Shown here: positions 11,159 through 21,235 of the stretch, piece by piece
Layout: each line of letters starts with the position of its first letter
Numbering within the stretch: position 1 is the first letter of the stretch
Assembly (NCBI RefSeq): GCF_041200145.1
Contig: NZ_CP165734.1
Location: forward strand, 3,472,001 to 3,536,000
DNA length: 64,000 nt
From: Bradyrhizobium sp. LLZ17
GTDB taxonomy: Bacteria > Pseudomonadota > Alphaproteobacteria > Rhizobiales > Xanthobacteraceae
Direction of reading: 5' to 3'
The notes under the pieces: generated by a model
Databases searched by the model: none
What the model saw: the letters and a program-made list of their open reading frames with translations, nothing else
What the model was told of the DNA's origin: nothing
Made by a program: the position numbers and the translations under genes

Positions 11159-12448
11159 ATGGTTGGAGTACACGCGTCGCGCAAAATGAACACCGTCGAA
11201 ACTCTCGAGTCGAATGTGCGCGCGTACTCACGTTCCTTTCCTGCCGTCTTCAGCAGGGCGCGCGGTTCTATCATGTTCACAGAGGGTGGCCGAAAGGTCA
11301 TCGACTTTCTGTCCGGCGCTGGAGCGCTAAACTACGGCCACAACAATCAGGAAATCAAAGCGGCTATTAGCGAGTATCTAGACTCGGACGGGGTCGTCCA
11401 TGGCTTGGACATGGCCACGCCAGCAAAAGTCGAATTCATGGAGACCTTTAGCTCCATCATCCTTCGCGAACGGAATCTTCACTACCGCTTTCAATTTACG
11501 GGGCCTACAGGAGCTAACGCTGTTGAAGCAGCTCTAAAGCTCTCGCGAAAGATCACAGGACGACACAATGTCATTTCTTTCACGAATGGATATCACGGCC
11601 AAAGCTTGGGAGCCATAGCTGCAAGCGGTAACCGCTTTTACCGCAAAGCCAGCAGCATTGCCTTATTCGGCACAACTTTCATGCCCTATGATGGGTATCT
11701 CGGCTCCGCTGACAGTCCGGCGGATTACCTGCGAAAGGTGTTAATGGACGAGAGCAGTGGCATTGATCTTCCAGCCGCCATTCTCGTCGAAACCGTGCAG
11801 GGAGAGGGAGGCATTAACGTCGCGGGAAAGGAATGGTTGCAGTCAGTTCAGGCTTTGGCAAAAGACGTCGGAGCTATTTTCGTAGTTGACGATATCCAAA
11901 TGGGCTGTGGTCGTACAGGCGAGTTCTTCAGTTTCGAGTTCGCCGGGTTGTCGCCAGACATTGTTGTAATGTCGAAATCGCTGAGTGGATTCGGTTTGCC
12001 ACTGTCGATGCTCTTGATCAAAGAAGCGATCGACGCATGGGAGCCAGGCGAGCACACGGGAACGTTCCGAGGAAACAACCTTGCACTCGTTTCTGCCAAA
12101 GCGGCTTTGAATCTGTATTGGCACAACCAGACGTTCTCGCAAGAGGTCCGACGCTTAGGCGAATTTATGCGGCGTCGACTCGATGCTATCGCGCACCAGC
12201 ACGGAAACAAGTTCGTTGTTCGGGGGCGGGGCATGGTATGTGGCTTCGATTGCAAAACGACCGAGCTTGCAGAGGCGACGTCACATAGAGCGTTTGAGAA
12301 GGGACTGATTGTCGAGCGATGCGGAGCGACAGATCAGGTTGTGAAGTTCTTACCTGCACTTACGATCGACCAAGAAACGCTGGGACAAGGCCTGGATATA
12401 TTCGAGGAGTCATTGTGCGAAATGTTGAATTTAGCCCGAGCAAGCTAG
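11159..12448 (+). CDS. Class III aminotransferase, diaminobutyrate-2-oxoglutarate (EctB-like)
   Basis: A 429-residue fold-type I PLP aminotransferase. Seen: GPTGANAVEAALKLSRK near residue 120, FTNGYHGQSLGA, VETVQGEGG, VVDDIQMGCGRTG, and SKSLSGFGLP containing the PLP lysine. This pattern is closest to EctB/diaminobutyrate transaminases, which make L-2,4-diaminobutyrate from aspartate semialdehyde for ectoine or siderophores. No ectA, ectC or siderophore synthetase lies nearby, so the product may feed another pathway. The ATG at 11159 has GAGGAG about seven bases upstream; an alternative ATG lies nine codons in. It appears monocistronic. The family is sure, the exact substrate is not. Confidence 0.8.
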   Translation: MVGVHASRKMNTVETLESNVRAYSRSFPAVFSRARGSIMFTEGGRKVIDFLSGAGALNYGHNNQEIKAAISEYLDSDGVVHGLDMATPAKVEFMETFSSIILRERNLHYRFQFTGPTGANAVEAALKLSRKITGRHNVISFTNGYHGQSLGAIAASGNRFYRKASSIALFGTTFMPYDGYLGSADSPADYLRKVLMDESSGIDLPAAILVETVQGEGGINVAGKEWLQSVQALAKDVGAIFVVDDIQMGCGRTGEFFSFEFAGLSPDIVVMSKSLSGFGLPLSMLLIKEAIDAWEPGEHTGTFRGNNLALVSAKAALNLYWHNQTFSQEVRRLGEFMRRRLDAIAHQHGNKFVVRGRGMVCGFDCKTTELAEATSHRAFEKGLIVERCGATDQVVKFLPALTIDQETLGQGLDIFEESLCEMLNLARAS

Positions 12449-12928
12449 TTTTAGCACACGAGAGAAACTGTTGCTAGCACAGCATCGGTGCACAGGTCAC
12501 TGGCGCTAGTCCTCGCTTCCTGCCGAAACGCCCAGGAGTTTTGAAGTCATGATCACGGAGGTGACGCGTGAAACGCTAACGTTGTCTGTGTTCCGCTGAG
12601 TCGGCTGATGCGCGAAGAACGTTGGCTGCCCTCCTTGTTTCACAACACGTGAGTGCGAGCGGCCGCTTTGCAATAGAACCTCGCAGTGGCGAGCGACTCT
12701 GATCGAGCTGCTTATCTCAGTTTTCAGAATGAGGTCCGCCAAATGTGACCTCGTTCGCGCCGAACCTTGCGCTCTCTGAAGATGGCTCACTTGAACCCAA
12801 TTGATCATCCGACCAGGTACGATCTAACGATCTAACTAGCGCCTTGGCCGGATGCACTTCCAATCAACGAGCTTCAGCAAGACATGGCACTCCACTCGCG
12901 CAGGCCCTTGCACGCCCGGTCTTGATGA

Positions 12929-12949
12929 GCCCGTGCCCATCGCACGGGC
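12929..12949. repeat. Perfect 8-bp inverted repeat
   Basis: GCCCGTGC (12929-12936), five-base loop CCATC, GCACGGGC (12942-12949). No T-run follows on either strand, so a terminator role is not supported. It lies about 480 bases downstream of the EctB-like gene. Confidence 0.5.
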
Positions 12950-13300
12950 GCAGACTTTGTGAGCGCCGTAGACATTGTGCAGCAGCAATCCAGCCCGAGC
13001 CGTTTACAGTATCGGTGCAGCAGCAATCACTCCGGCGGCGGCTTTGCGCCGAAAGTTGTCACAGCACCGGCGGTTCACGGCGTGAGTTACACAAAACCGA
13101 ACGCGCATCTCAATCAGGAAGCGTTGGTTTTCGCTTATGCTCCAGAACTGATGAGCACCGCTATCCGCGTTCGCGCGTAGCGCGCCGCCGTACCATCTTG
13201 GCGTGCCCGAGTTCAGTTATCAAACGCCCCCATTGGCGTAAGCACCTCGGCGTCAAGAAGGTGACGGACCAAACGCCGATTATTCTGGGCCAACCGAAGA

Positions 13301-13367
13301 AGCCCGACGCATCTGCCGGGTCTGAGATGCGTCGGGCTGAGTGGAAGACTGAGGGCGACAGTCTTCC
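13301..13367. repeat. Two tandem perfect hairpins (14-bp and 9-bp stems)
   Basis: First: AGCCCGACGCATCT (13301-13314), 10-base loop, exact complement at 13325-13338. Second, four bases later: GGAAGACTG (13343-13351), 7-base loop, CAGTCTTCC (13359-13367). Both are perfect. Neither is followed by a clear T-run on the plus strand. A structured RNA, a bidirectional transcription barrier or a palindromic repeat unit are all possible. Confidence 0.6.
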
Positions 13368-13618
13368 TCCCAAAAAGCGTCTGCAACTAGTATGCCTGCC
13401 CGTTCTGCTACGCCTGCATCTCAACTTCGATATCTACTCTCTGCCGCAAAGTTCCCGGAGCCCAACCGAGACGCTCGGCCCACAGCTCATTCTTCCAGCC
13501 CTAACAAGCTGGGCTTATTCCCCTCCCAAAAACTCCCGCCATCACCTTTCGTTTAGATCAAAAATGAGGCAGAAGAAGCGAACAATGGGCCGCCGGCTCG
13601 TCAAGAACAGATATCAAG

Positions 13619-14739
13619 ATGTTTGAGAGATTGCTACGCGTGACTGGAACGATCGCCCCGAGCTCGCGCGCGACAAAGGCAAACGATCGAGATCTAAGCT
13701 TAGATTTCGCGAAAGGTGCGCTCATTGTCCTGGTGATCGTTGGGCACCTGATCCAGTACGTCATCTATCGAGACGACGGGTTTTGGTATTCGCCCTATTA
13801 CAAATCGATCTATATGTTTCACATGCCACTGTTCATGGCGATAAGCGGATATCTGTCTGTTGGATCGCTGCTGCAAAAGTCGTTCATTCGAGCCGTCAGC
13901 GACCGTGCAAAGCAGCTTTTGCTGCCGATGCTGTTTTGGTGGGCTTTAATGGAGACAGCTAAGTTAACGGCATTGTGGCGCGCGACCAGCCTAACGAGCG
14001 GACTTTTGGAATTTGTAGACGATCTGGCTGGCACATACTGGTTCATCTGGGCCACGTTTTTTTCCTACCTTCTCATCAAGATTTTTACCAGGCTCAGCCA
14101 CCCATTCTGGGCCGTATCTGGCTCAGCCATACTGGTCGCACTCACGCCTCTGACGTTCTCCATATCCCCCTAATCAGATTCACTTACCCGTTCTTCTGCC
14201 TGGGGTTCTTGCTGGCCCATTCGAGAGAACGATGGACGAGCACATCGCGAAATCACAAGCCGCTCTTGATTTTCTTTCTCTCGATAGTGACTTGCATATC
14301 CTTTCTAGCTTGGGGCAAGGACACTTATGTCTATAATAACCTTGCAGTCTTTCACGATTTCCGGTCGGCCAAGGACGCGCTTCTGATGTTTGTTGGCGCT
14401 GCAGCTGCCTCAGCAATCGCTATCGAACTCCTGCTGCAATGCTGGAGCTTTGGCCATTCAAATCGAATCGCCCGGTTTATCGCTGTGGAGTTGGGCCAGA
14501 CCACGCTGCTGCTCTACCTCGTCCAGGGTACCGTGTTCCGTCTCATGGATTTCATACAGTTCGGAGAATTTTGGGATCTCACGACCCGGTTGATCATCGC
14601 AGGTGTGCTCGGGGCCGCCATTGTTGCGATAGCGCTAACGGTCCGCGCGATCGTTCGCGGCGTTCCATATCTGTCTCAGCTGGTCCTTGGAATGCCACCA
14701 CGCTCAGGTCTCCCGCAAGCCAAGCCTGCAATGAACTAG
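13619..14739 (+). pseudogene. Membrane O-acyltransferase (acyltransferase 3 family), single frameshift
   Basis: Adding one base to the C5 run at 14166-14170 joins two frames into a 373-residue polytopic membrane protein of the acyltransferase 3 family. The start LSLDFAKGALIVLVIVGH is the family's first membrane helix with its conserved His, followed by HMPLFMAISGYL and several more hydrophobic helices to the end near 14730. As written, the first frame stops right after the C-run (TAA at 14171), which would leave 184 residues. Family members in rhizobia include NodX and NolL, which O-acetylate Nod factor, but others modify surface polysaccharides; which applies is not decided by sequence here. 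No nod box is seen upstream. Either an inactivated gene or an assembly error. Confidence 0.75.
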
Positions 14740-15610
14740 CTGTATGTATTCTTTTGTTTGAGTACGGCAGTGTTGCGATGGCGTCGACTTTTGACGTCGC
14801 CGGAATACCGTTGGAACCCAGAGCCGGCGGCGACGGTGTGCCGCCGGTCGAGCCGGTGATCGGCGTACGAGCAACCCCATCTAAGCGTTGAACTCAGCCC
14901 ATTGCCGTTCATCCAAAAAAGATCGAGCGTCTTGAGCTTAGCTTCGCTGTACCAGTCGTCTAGCCGGGGGGATTTCGACCCAGATCTGGGGATCGAACCT
15001 AATCCAATCAGTTGGCGAGATGGTCCTTCGGGTGCCGTACTGAGCCCGAGACGTCCCAGTCGTTCAAATCTCCGTCTCGGGCCGCAGCTGCCCGAAGGAA
15101 AAGGGCTTCGGCGACCAACAAGTCGTTCTTATTCGGCGAGATGGCGGGTGCAATTACCTGTCGCGAGCCTCTCGGCCTCTCACGGTCTCTCCGAGCGGTG
15201 ACGATCTCGATCGGAAGATTTGGAGACACGACCATGCGGCGCACGACCGCGCCTTATTAACCTTTGTCCAATGGCCTTTGCCTGAAGACCAAAAAGTATC
15301 TATCACTACGGCGGACGAAAAGGCGCATCCCACTGAGAAGTTGCAAAGCAACACATTTCTGATGATTGAGCGCTCAGTAAACACTTAAAGGTGCAGCTTC
15401 GGCGGAGTGCAGGCGCATTCCGCAAACGAACCCGGATCCAGGCGAGAGAAATGGAAAGATGCACCAGCACTCGCACGGCTGCCGCAGACTCCAGCAGATG
15501 CGAGGCAACAATCGTCCATTTCGTAGGCAGTCTAAGGCAAGACCCTCTCAAGTCGTTCGAAAAGCCGACGGCACCGCGGAATCCTTGATTTTGCAATGCC
15601 GCGCGCGTGT
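14740..15610. other. Gene-poor region with palindromes
   Basis: No gene recognised. It contains a hairpin with stem CCGGCGGC (14824-14831) and GCCGCCGG (14840-14847), perhaps marking the end of the acyltransferase transcript although no T-run follows, and a nested palindrome at 15025-15098 listed separately. Confidence 0.45.
15025..15098. repeat. Nested palindrome (outer 8-bp, inner 10-bp arms)
   Basis: Outer arms CCTTCGGG (15025-15032) and CCCGAAGG (15091-15098) enclose perfect inner arms GCCCGAGACG (15044-15053) and CGTCTCGGGC (15073-15082). The symmetrical arrangement would fold into one long interrupted stem with a 19-base loop. No tRNA or known RNA family could be fitted. Confidence 0.55.
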
Positions 15611-16876
15611 TTAGGCCAGGGCATCGGCAGCGTCACGGATGCCTGCATATATTTCGTCCAGGTCGCCCGCTGTTACACAATAGGGCGGCATCACATAAAT
15701 CGTATTCCCGAGTGGGCGCAGCAAGAGATTGCGGTCTTTAAAGAAGGCGTGAAGCTTCGGGCCGACTCCTGCGAGATAGCCGGTCTCTCTCGCATTCAGA
15801 TCAAGTGCTGTGATGGTGCCGCTGCGACGAACGTTTGCAAAGCGCGGATCGGCGCGGAAGACTTCAATTGCCTGCTGTTGCATGTTTGCGACCGCAGCGA
15901 TGCGTCGGTGAGTTTCCTGGTCTTTCCATAGATCCAGGTTAGCCTTGGCGGCGGCACAGGCCAGCGGATTTGCCGTATACGAACTCGAGTGAAAGAACGT
16001 GCGCGTACGGTCTTTTGAATAATGAGCATCGAAAATCTCTGCCCGGCAAAGTGTCACCGCGAGCGGCAGCGCCCCTCCAGTGAGACCCTTCGAATAGCAC
16101 GCGATATCTGGTACAACATTGGCCTGATCACAGGCGAAGATTGTTCCGGTGCGGCCCCAGCCCGTCATGACCTCATCGGCAATGAACAGGACATTCCACG
16201 CCTCGCAGATCCGCTTCATCTCTCTTAGCACCCAAGCTGGGTACATCAGCATTCCGCCCGCCCCTAGCACCAGAGGCTCGACAATAAAGGCTGCGGGATT
16301 TTCGTTCCGACATGCTGACTCGAGCGCATCAAACGTCGCCTGCTCACGACCGCTGGCAGGGAACGGGATTGAGGTTACGTCGAACAGAAGGGGACCGTAC
16401 GCCGCGTTGAAGATACCGCGGGCACCAACGGACATCGCGCCGAACGTGTCGCCATGATAGGAGTGCTGCATCACAATGATGCGTGTTCGCTGTTCGCCTA
16501 TATTGTGCCAATAACCGAGCGCCATCTTCAAGGCGACCTCCACGCTGGCTGAGCCACTGTCCGAGTAAAACACATGGTTCAAGCCTCGGGGCGTCAGTTT
16601 TAAAAGGAGCTGAGCGACCTGCTCGGCCGGATCGTGCGTGTAGCCGGCGAAAATGATTTGGTTCAGCTTGCCGGCCTGCTCCTGAATCGCGCTCACGATC
16701 TGCGGATGGCAATGGCCGTGAGTGACGACCCACCAAGATGAGATTGCATCTATGATTCGGTGATCATCGGCAGTGTAGAGATAAGCACCCTCGCCGCGCA
16801 CAACCTTGGTCATCTCGTTGTGAAGAGCATGCTGCGTGAATGGATGCCAAATTGGCCACCGCGTGTCTGGCATCAT
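15611..16876 (-). CDS. bioA: Adenosylmethionine-8-amino-7-oxononanoate aminotransferase
   Basis: BioA uses S-adenosylmethionine as amino donor to turn KAPA into DAPA in biotin synthesis. Seen: [10 protein letters not shown] at the N-terminus, [60 protein letters not shown], and [12 protein letters not shown] containing the PLP lysine. The frame extends upstream, but the ATG at 16876 overlaps the bioD stop as ATGA and starts [12 protein letters not shown] as in the family, giving 421 residues. It is the last gene of bioB-panD-bioF-bioD-bioA, translationally coupled to bioD. Confidence 0.93.
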   Translation of the reverse strand: MMPDTRWPIWHPFTQHALHNEMTKVVRGEGAYLYTADDHRIIDAISSWWVVTHGHCHPQIVSAIQEQAGKLNQIIFAGYTHDPAEQVAQLLLKLTPRGLNHVFYSDSGSASVEVALKMALGYWHNIGEQRTRIIVMQHSYHGDTFGAMSVGARGIFNAAYGPLLFDVTSIPFPASGREQATFDALESACRNENPAAFIVEPLVLGAGGMLMYPAWVLREMKRICEAWNVLFIADEVMTGWGRTGTIFACDQANVVPDIACYSKGLTGGALPLAVTLCRAEIFDAHYSKDRTRTFFHSSSYTANPLACAAAKANLDLWKDQETHRRIAAVANMQQQAIEVFRADPRFANVRRSGTITALDLNARETGYLAGVGPKLHAFFKDRNLLLRPLGNTIYVMPPYCVTAGDLDEIYAGIRDAADALA

Positions 16877-17505
16877 GGATTGAAATCGCCGGAAATAAAC
16901 GAGCCTTTGAAGGCAACCTGGAGGCTGTCTGCCGTCAGAGGAGAAATCCAGGGCAGCCGCCCTAACCAACGTACCCGCGTTATGTCACAAATTGCGCTCT
17001 CAGTTTCAGGATTTCTTTCCCCGATGAATGCGATCCCAAGAATGTCGATTTGGCGCTTTCGCAAGGCTTCTATCGATAGCAGGGAGTGATTGATGGTCCC
17101 CAGTAGCGTGTGGGCGCAAAGCACGACGGGAAGGCGCCACCTCTCAAAGACGTCGATGTAGAGTACGTTAGAACTCAGTGGCACCATCAGCCCGCCGGCG
17201 CCTTCGATGACGAGCGGTCGCTTCCCGGTATCCGGCACAACCAGCGAGTCGGGATCGATGCGAACTCCGTCTATTTCAGCGGAATGATGCGGGGAAGCGG
17301 GTGTTCTAAGGCAGTAACGCTCCGGAACGATCCGATCGGCCGAGAGACCGCCTAGTCGAGCGGCCAGCTGGCTGTCGGTCTCATCTTCAAGACCGGCCTG
17401 AATTGGTTTCCAATAATTCGCGCCGAGGAGCTGCGCAAGGCCTGCCGAAAAGACAGTTTTGCCGATCCCTGTATCTGTGCCGGCCACCACGATCCGCTGA
17501 CTCAT
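16873..17505 (-). CDS. bioD: Dethiobiotin synthetase
   Basis: A 210-residue P-loop enzyme that closes the ureido ring of DAPA with CO2 and ATP. Seen: N-terminal [19 protein letters not shown] (Walker A), KPIQAGL, and [12 protein letters not shown], all BioD signatures. It overlaps bioF upstream and bioA downstream by four bases each (ATGA), indicating tight translational coupling within the biotin operon. No oddities. Confidence 0.93.
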   Translation of the reverse strand: MSQRIVVAGTDTGIGKTVFSAGLAQLLGANYWKPIQAGLEDETDSQLAARLGGLSADRIVPERYCLRTPASPHHSAEIDGVRIDPDSLVVPDTGKRPLVIEGAGGLMVPLSSNVLYIDVFERWRLPVVLCAHTLLGTINHSLLSIEALRKRQIDILGIAFIGERNPETESAICDITRVRWLGRLPWISPLTADSLQVAFKGSFISGDFNP

Positions 17506-18656
17506 CGAAACCTGTCCCTCGTCTCCTCAGCAAGCGCATCGAGCATCGCACGCACCTCATCCTCTCCGACGTTGAGCGTCAGTGAAATCCGCAAACGGGC
17601 CGTGCCGGCCGGTACCGTTGGCGGTCTGATTCCTCGGATGTCAAATCCGCGTGCCTGTAGCGCGGAGGCCAGCCTCATGGCGCGGGCATTCTCGCCAACG
17701 ATATAGGGCAGGATCTGCGAGTTCGGAGGACTGCTCTCGCCTCGCGCAACCATCTCCCGATGCGTGAACGCGACAAGCTTCGCCAGCCGCTGTTGGCGCT
17801 CCGGCTCTTCTTGCAGGATCAACAGAGCCTCCCGTACCGCCACCGCCATTAACGGTGAAGGGGCAGTCGCGAAAATAAATGGGCGACTGCGATTGATTAT
17901 GAAGTCGCGCAGCACGCCAGAGGCGGTGACAAGCGCGCCGGCAGCTCCCAGCGCCTTGCCGCAGGTATGGACAACGAGGAGATTTTCGCGTCCTGCATAG
18001 GGAGCAGTGAGGCCTCGTCCCTGCTCGCCGTAAACGCCGGTGGCATGAGCCTCGTCCACAACCAAGAACGCATCGTGCCCGTCCGCGATCGCGAGCAGGT
18101 CTTCAAGCGGTGCGAAATCGCCGTCGATGCTGTAGAGGCTCTCGACCACGATCCAGACCTGCCCGGCTCCACCCGCGGTCCGCCAGTCGCAAATTTCGCT
18201 TTCGACAGCCTGCGGGTCGTTATGAGCATTGATCTGAAACGCGGCTCGGCCAGCTCGCGCTCCTTCGTGAATACTGGCGTGAACCAGGGCATCAAGGATG
18301 AGCAGGTCGTCCCGTTGCGGCAGCGTTGTCAGCACCGCAAAATTTGCGACATAACCACCACCGAAGAAGAGCGCGGTCTGCGCGCCGAAGAACCGCGCCG
18401 CTTCTGCTTCGAGGCATTCGTGCTCGTCGCAGTTGCCGCGCAGAAGCCGTGATCCGCCGGCTCCGATCGGAGTACCGGCTTCGAGCGCAGTCACGATGGC
18501 CTTTTTCATGCGCGGTGCGCTCGCCAGGCCCAGATAATCGTTTGATGAAAAGTCGGTCCCGGTGCGCGGCCTGAGACTGCGCAGGCGGCCGTCTTGTTTA
18601 AGCGCATCCAAGCCTGCCACATAGCTGGCGACTTTAGCGGCAACGATGCAACTCAT
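17502..18656 (-). CDS. bioF: 8-amino-7-oxononanoate synthase
   Basis: A 384-residue PLP enzyme that condenses pimeloyl-CoA/ACP with alanine to KAPA, the first ring-assembly step. Seen: [11 protein letters not shown] near residue 36, [46 protein letters not shown], and [17 protein letters not shown] context ([12 protein letters not shown]) with the PLP lysine. It overlaps bioD by four bases and lies 82 bases downstream of panD. No bioC, bioH, bioW or bioI gene accompanies the cluster, so pimeloyl thioester must come from elsewhere in the genome. Confidence 0.93.
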   Translation of the reverse strand: MSCIVAAKVASYVAGLDALKQDGRLRSLRPRTGTDFSSNDYLGLASAPRMKKAIVTALEAGTPIGAGGSRLLRGNCDEHECLEAEAARFFGAQTALFFGGGYVANFAVLTTLPQRDDLLILDALVHASIHEGARAGRAAFQINAHNDPQAVESEICDWRTAGGAGQVWIVVESLYSIDGDFAPLEDLLAIADGHDAFLVVDEAHATGVYGEQGRGLTAPYAGRENLLVVHTCGKALGAAGALVTASGVLRDFIINRSRPFIFATAPSPLMAVAVREALLILQEEPERQQRLAKLVAFTHREMVARGESSPPNSQILPYIVGENARAMRLASALQARGFDIRGIRPPTVPAGTARLRISLTLNVGEDEVRAMLDALAEETRDRFR

Positions 18657-18738
18657 TCTTCACTCGCTGAGCAACGGTGGATGCGCACAACTCTAACTGG
18701 CGCCGAAGAACGGGGCCTTCCGGGTTTGGCTTGTTGGA

Positions 18739-19092
18739 TCAAACCGGCAGGATGCGATTTTCTCGATCAACCAGCACAATGCGCGGTCTGAAGATTCTTG
18801 CATCCTCCTCTTCAAATGACGCGTATGCGACGATGCTTATCTTATCTCCGGGCATCGCCAATCGCGCCGCCGCACCGTTCATGTCTACAGTGACGGATCC
18901 TTGTGGCGCTTCTGTCACAAACGGTGCAAAGCGTGATCCCGTCTCGAGATTGTAGAGTTCGACGCGTTCGTTGATCAGGATACCGGCCGCGTCCAGCAGC
19001 GCGCGATCAACCGAGATGGAACCTTCATAGTGCAGGCCGGATTCAGTTACGGAGGCGCAATGAATCGTTCCCTTCATCAAGACAATCTGCAT
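18739..19092 (-). CDS. panD: Aspartate 1-decarboxylase precursor
   Basis: A 117-residue pro-enzyme that makes beta-alanine for pantothenate. The self-cleavage site is visible as YEGSISVD near residues 23-30, where the Ser becomes the pyruvoyl group. [19 protein letters not shown] matches the central fold. It sits between bioB (52 bases upstream) and bioF in the same orientation, so biotin and a coenzyme A precursor are probably made from one transcript. Some residues depart from enterobacterial PanD, but the key ones are retained. Confidence 0.9.
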   Translation of the reverse strand: MQIVLMKGTIHCASVTESGLHYEGSISVDRALLDAAGILINERVELYNLETGSRFAPFVTEAPQGSVTVDMNGAAARLAMPGDKISIVAYASFEEEDARIFRPRIVLVDRENRILPV

Positions 19093-19143
19093 TTCTCACC
19101 TACGCTGATCGCTTGCGCGCAGCACCTCTATTGTTCTGATAAC

Positions 19144-20139
19144 CTAAGCGAGTCCAGACGTAATGCCGAGCCGGGCGAGCAAACTTGCGTCACGGTCAAG
19201 TTGCGGGTTTTTGGTAGTGAGCAACACATCGCCGACAAAGATGGAATTCGCACCCGCCAAGAAGCATAGCGCCTGGAGTTCATCAGTCATGTACTGGCGC
19301 CCTGCGGCCAAGCGTATGACGCTCTTGGGCATCATGATCCGCGCGGTCGCCACCAGGCGCACCAGGGCAATCGGATCGGGACGCTCCGCCGTGACCTTCA
19401 CCGGCACGCCATTCACCTCGTTCCAGACGTTGATCGGTATGCTTTCCGGATGGTTGCGAAGATTGGCGAGCAATACCAGCATGCCGAGACGGTCCTCGAC
19501 GTGCTCACCCATACCAATAATGCCGCCGCAGCAGACTTTGATGCCCACCTCGCGCACGTGTGTAAGAGTGTCGATGCGATCCTGCAAGGTCCGGGTCGTG
19601 ATGATGCTGCGGTAGAACTCCGGCGAAGTATCCACGTTGTGATTGTAGAAGTCGAGGCCGGCGTCGGCGAGCCGTGCGGCTTGCCCTGGCGTGAGCATGC
19701 CGAGCGTTGCGCACGTCTCCATGCCAACACGTTTAATGGCAGCAATCATGTCGCAGACCCGATCGAGGTCCCGGTCCTTTGGACTGCGCCAGGCCGCGGC
19801 CATGCAGAAGCGAGTCGCGCCGGCGGTCTTGGCGCCCTGCGCGGCGGCGACCACATCAACGCGATCCATCAAGCGAGCTGCCTTCAGGCCAGTGTCGTAA
19901 TGCACGCTCTGTGCACAGTAGGCGCAATCTTCAGGACAACCGCCGGTCTTGATGCTGAGCAGGCTTGCGGTTTCGACGTGATTTGGGTCGAAATTGCCGC
20001 GATGAACGGTGTGGGCCTGAAATAGGAGGTCAGCAAATGGCAGCGCGTAAACCCCTTCCGCCTCGGCACGTTCCCAGTCGTGGCGGACCGGCGCGCTGTC
20101 ATGGCCGCTATTGCCTTCGCCTTCCACAGCACCCCCCAA
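19144..20139 (-). CDS. bioB: Biotin synthase (radical SAM)
   Basis: A 331-residue radical-SAM enzyme inserting sulfur into dethiobiotin. The 4Fe-4S binding CxxxCxxC is in [13 protein letters not shown] near residue 70. Other family segments are [49 protein letters not shown] and [25 protein letters not shown]. The first 20 or so residues are poorly conserved, so the start could lie slightly downstream. It is the first gene of the operon. No BioR-like operator (TTATnnATAA type) was seen upstream. Confidence 0.94.
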   Translation of the reverse strand: MGGAVEGEGNSGHDSAPVRHDWERAEAEGVYALPFADLLFQAHTVHRGNFDPNHVETASLLSIKTGGCPEDCAYCAQSVHYDTGLKAARLMDRVDVVAAAQGAKTAGATRFCMAAAWRSPKDRDLDRVCDMIAAIKRVGMETCATLGMLTPGQAARLADAGLDFYNHNVDTSPEFYRSIITTRTLQDRIDTLTHVREVGIKVCCGGIIGMGEHVEDRLGMLVLLANLRNHPESIPINVWNEVNGVPVKVTAERPDPIALVRLVATARIMMPKSVIRLAAGRQYMTDELQALCFLAGANSIFVGDVLLTTKNPQLDRDASLLARLGITSGLA

Positions 20140-20731
20140 GAGTTTCGCTCAATCATACAGACAATACCGTCGTGCGTAGCTCCGCAAAGCAGCACTCTTG
20201 ACCGGGATTAAACGAGAATTATCGCCGAGTTGCGCCCGGATGGCGCTCATATCACGCTAATACCCGCCCCTCATGCAGGATTTCCTCGCAGCATCGCGTC
20301 ACGCGCAACAACATTCCCCAACGCGTCTCATTCGGGCAACTAGCCAATGCGAGCGATGGTTGCGCTCCATAGGATCGTTTCCTGACACAAAAGTGGTTTG
20401 GCCGCCCACATGTATAACGGAGCGGCGGATCTGCTTTAATGATCAACCTGCCAATTCCTCGCTGGTGGTCATGCACGTCACATTCCGCACAATAAATGGT
20501 GGTCCAGACGAGCCGCCTCTGCGAGCGCCTCTCGCCAGCTTCAGAAGCGCACCGAGCTGGGCTCTTGGGCGCAGAGTGGTGGCCCGCACCCTCTTTGGCG
20601 GGCCTGTGCACCATTAGCTCACCTAGGCTCCATCGACGGTGTGCTCGTCGCCCATGGCTGCGGTGCGTAAATCCATCTGCACTCTCGAAGATGATCTGCG
20701 GGAACAGCAGAGTACTTTGCCGCCGCTCGAC
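20140..20731. other. Intergenic, upstream of bioB
   Basis: Overlapping open frames of 110-120 codons on both strands (about 20250-20617) show no family signature, so none is called. The biotin operon promoter must lie near 20140-20260 but no clear -35/-10 stands out. Confidence 0.45.
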
Positions 20732-21235
20732 TTAACAGCGACGCGGCGGGATCGGATATGCCCCGGCACTCATCTGCCCAAACAGAATTGCCGCTTCAGA
20801 CGGCCCGAGCCCGACGATGCCCACGAAAGCTGCCGAAGGCATCGGAATGACCTGACGTGTCGGCCTCCAGAGATGCAGGCAATAGCGACTATTGTTCACA
20901 TACTGCGAACGAGGAGGATGCAGCTGCATCACGCATTCCTCCTGATCCCAAAACAGATCTTTGACAAGGCACATTTCGTCCCAGTTTGGAGAACGCCGTG
21001 GCGTCGACACAGAGACGTGCTCCCATCCCGGACGGACGAAGCCGATGATCTTGAGTTGACAGCCACAAGGCCCCTGCACGTAGAAGAGACCGGAAGGACC
21101 AGATCCCGGAGCGGTAGCGAATCGGCCATCGCGTACGCGCCCCGCCTCGAGTCTTTCAACAATTTGCTTCCTCACGCGTTCTCCTTGTTTCGACCGACAG
21201 AGTTGACCCCGCACCACACGTGTTGTCCGACTCAT
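20732..21235 (-). CDS. Conserved hypothetical protein, DUF7694-like
   Basis: About 167 residues. The C-terminal part (GWEHVSVSTPRRSPNWDEMC, then VKDLFWDQEECVMQLHPP and a CLHLWRP segment) resembles a small conserved family found in phages and rhizobial islands. I recognise the pattern from such proteins but know of no defined function. The frame is open to 21442; the ATG at 21235 is the first giving a protein without a basic, low-complexity leader, and no good ribosome binding site decides it. It is isolated and may be phage-derived cargo. Confidence 0.6.
   Translation of the reverse strand: MSRTTRVVRGQLCRSKQGERVRKQIVERLEAGRVRDGRFATAPGSGPSGLFYVQGPCGCQLKIIGFVRPGWEHVSVSTPRRSPNWDEMCLVKDLFWDQEECVMQLHPPRSQYVNNSRYCLHLWRPTRQVIPMPSAAFVGIVGLGPSEAAILFGQMSAGAYPIPPRRC

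Larger units (their letters stand above)
12449..13618. other. 1.2-kb gene-poor region with strong hairpins
   Basis: A 260-codon open frame (12844-13626) crosses the palindromes and has no family resemblance, so I do not call it. The notable content is the hairpin at 12929-12949 and the two tandem hairpins at 13301-13367, listed separately. Confidence 0.45.

Noticed and set aside
12844..13626. A 260-codon plus frame
   Set aside because: It reads through the tandem hairpins, has no family match or ribosome binding site, and ends at the start of the acyltransferase.
14985..15005. GGTTCGATCC on the minus strand, like a tRNA T-arm
   Set aside because: The flanking bases do not pair as a T-stem and no acceptor or anticodon stem could be fitted.
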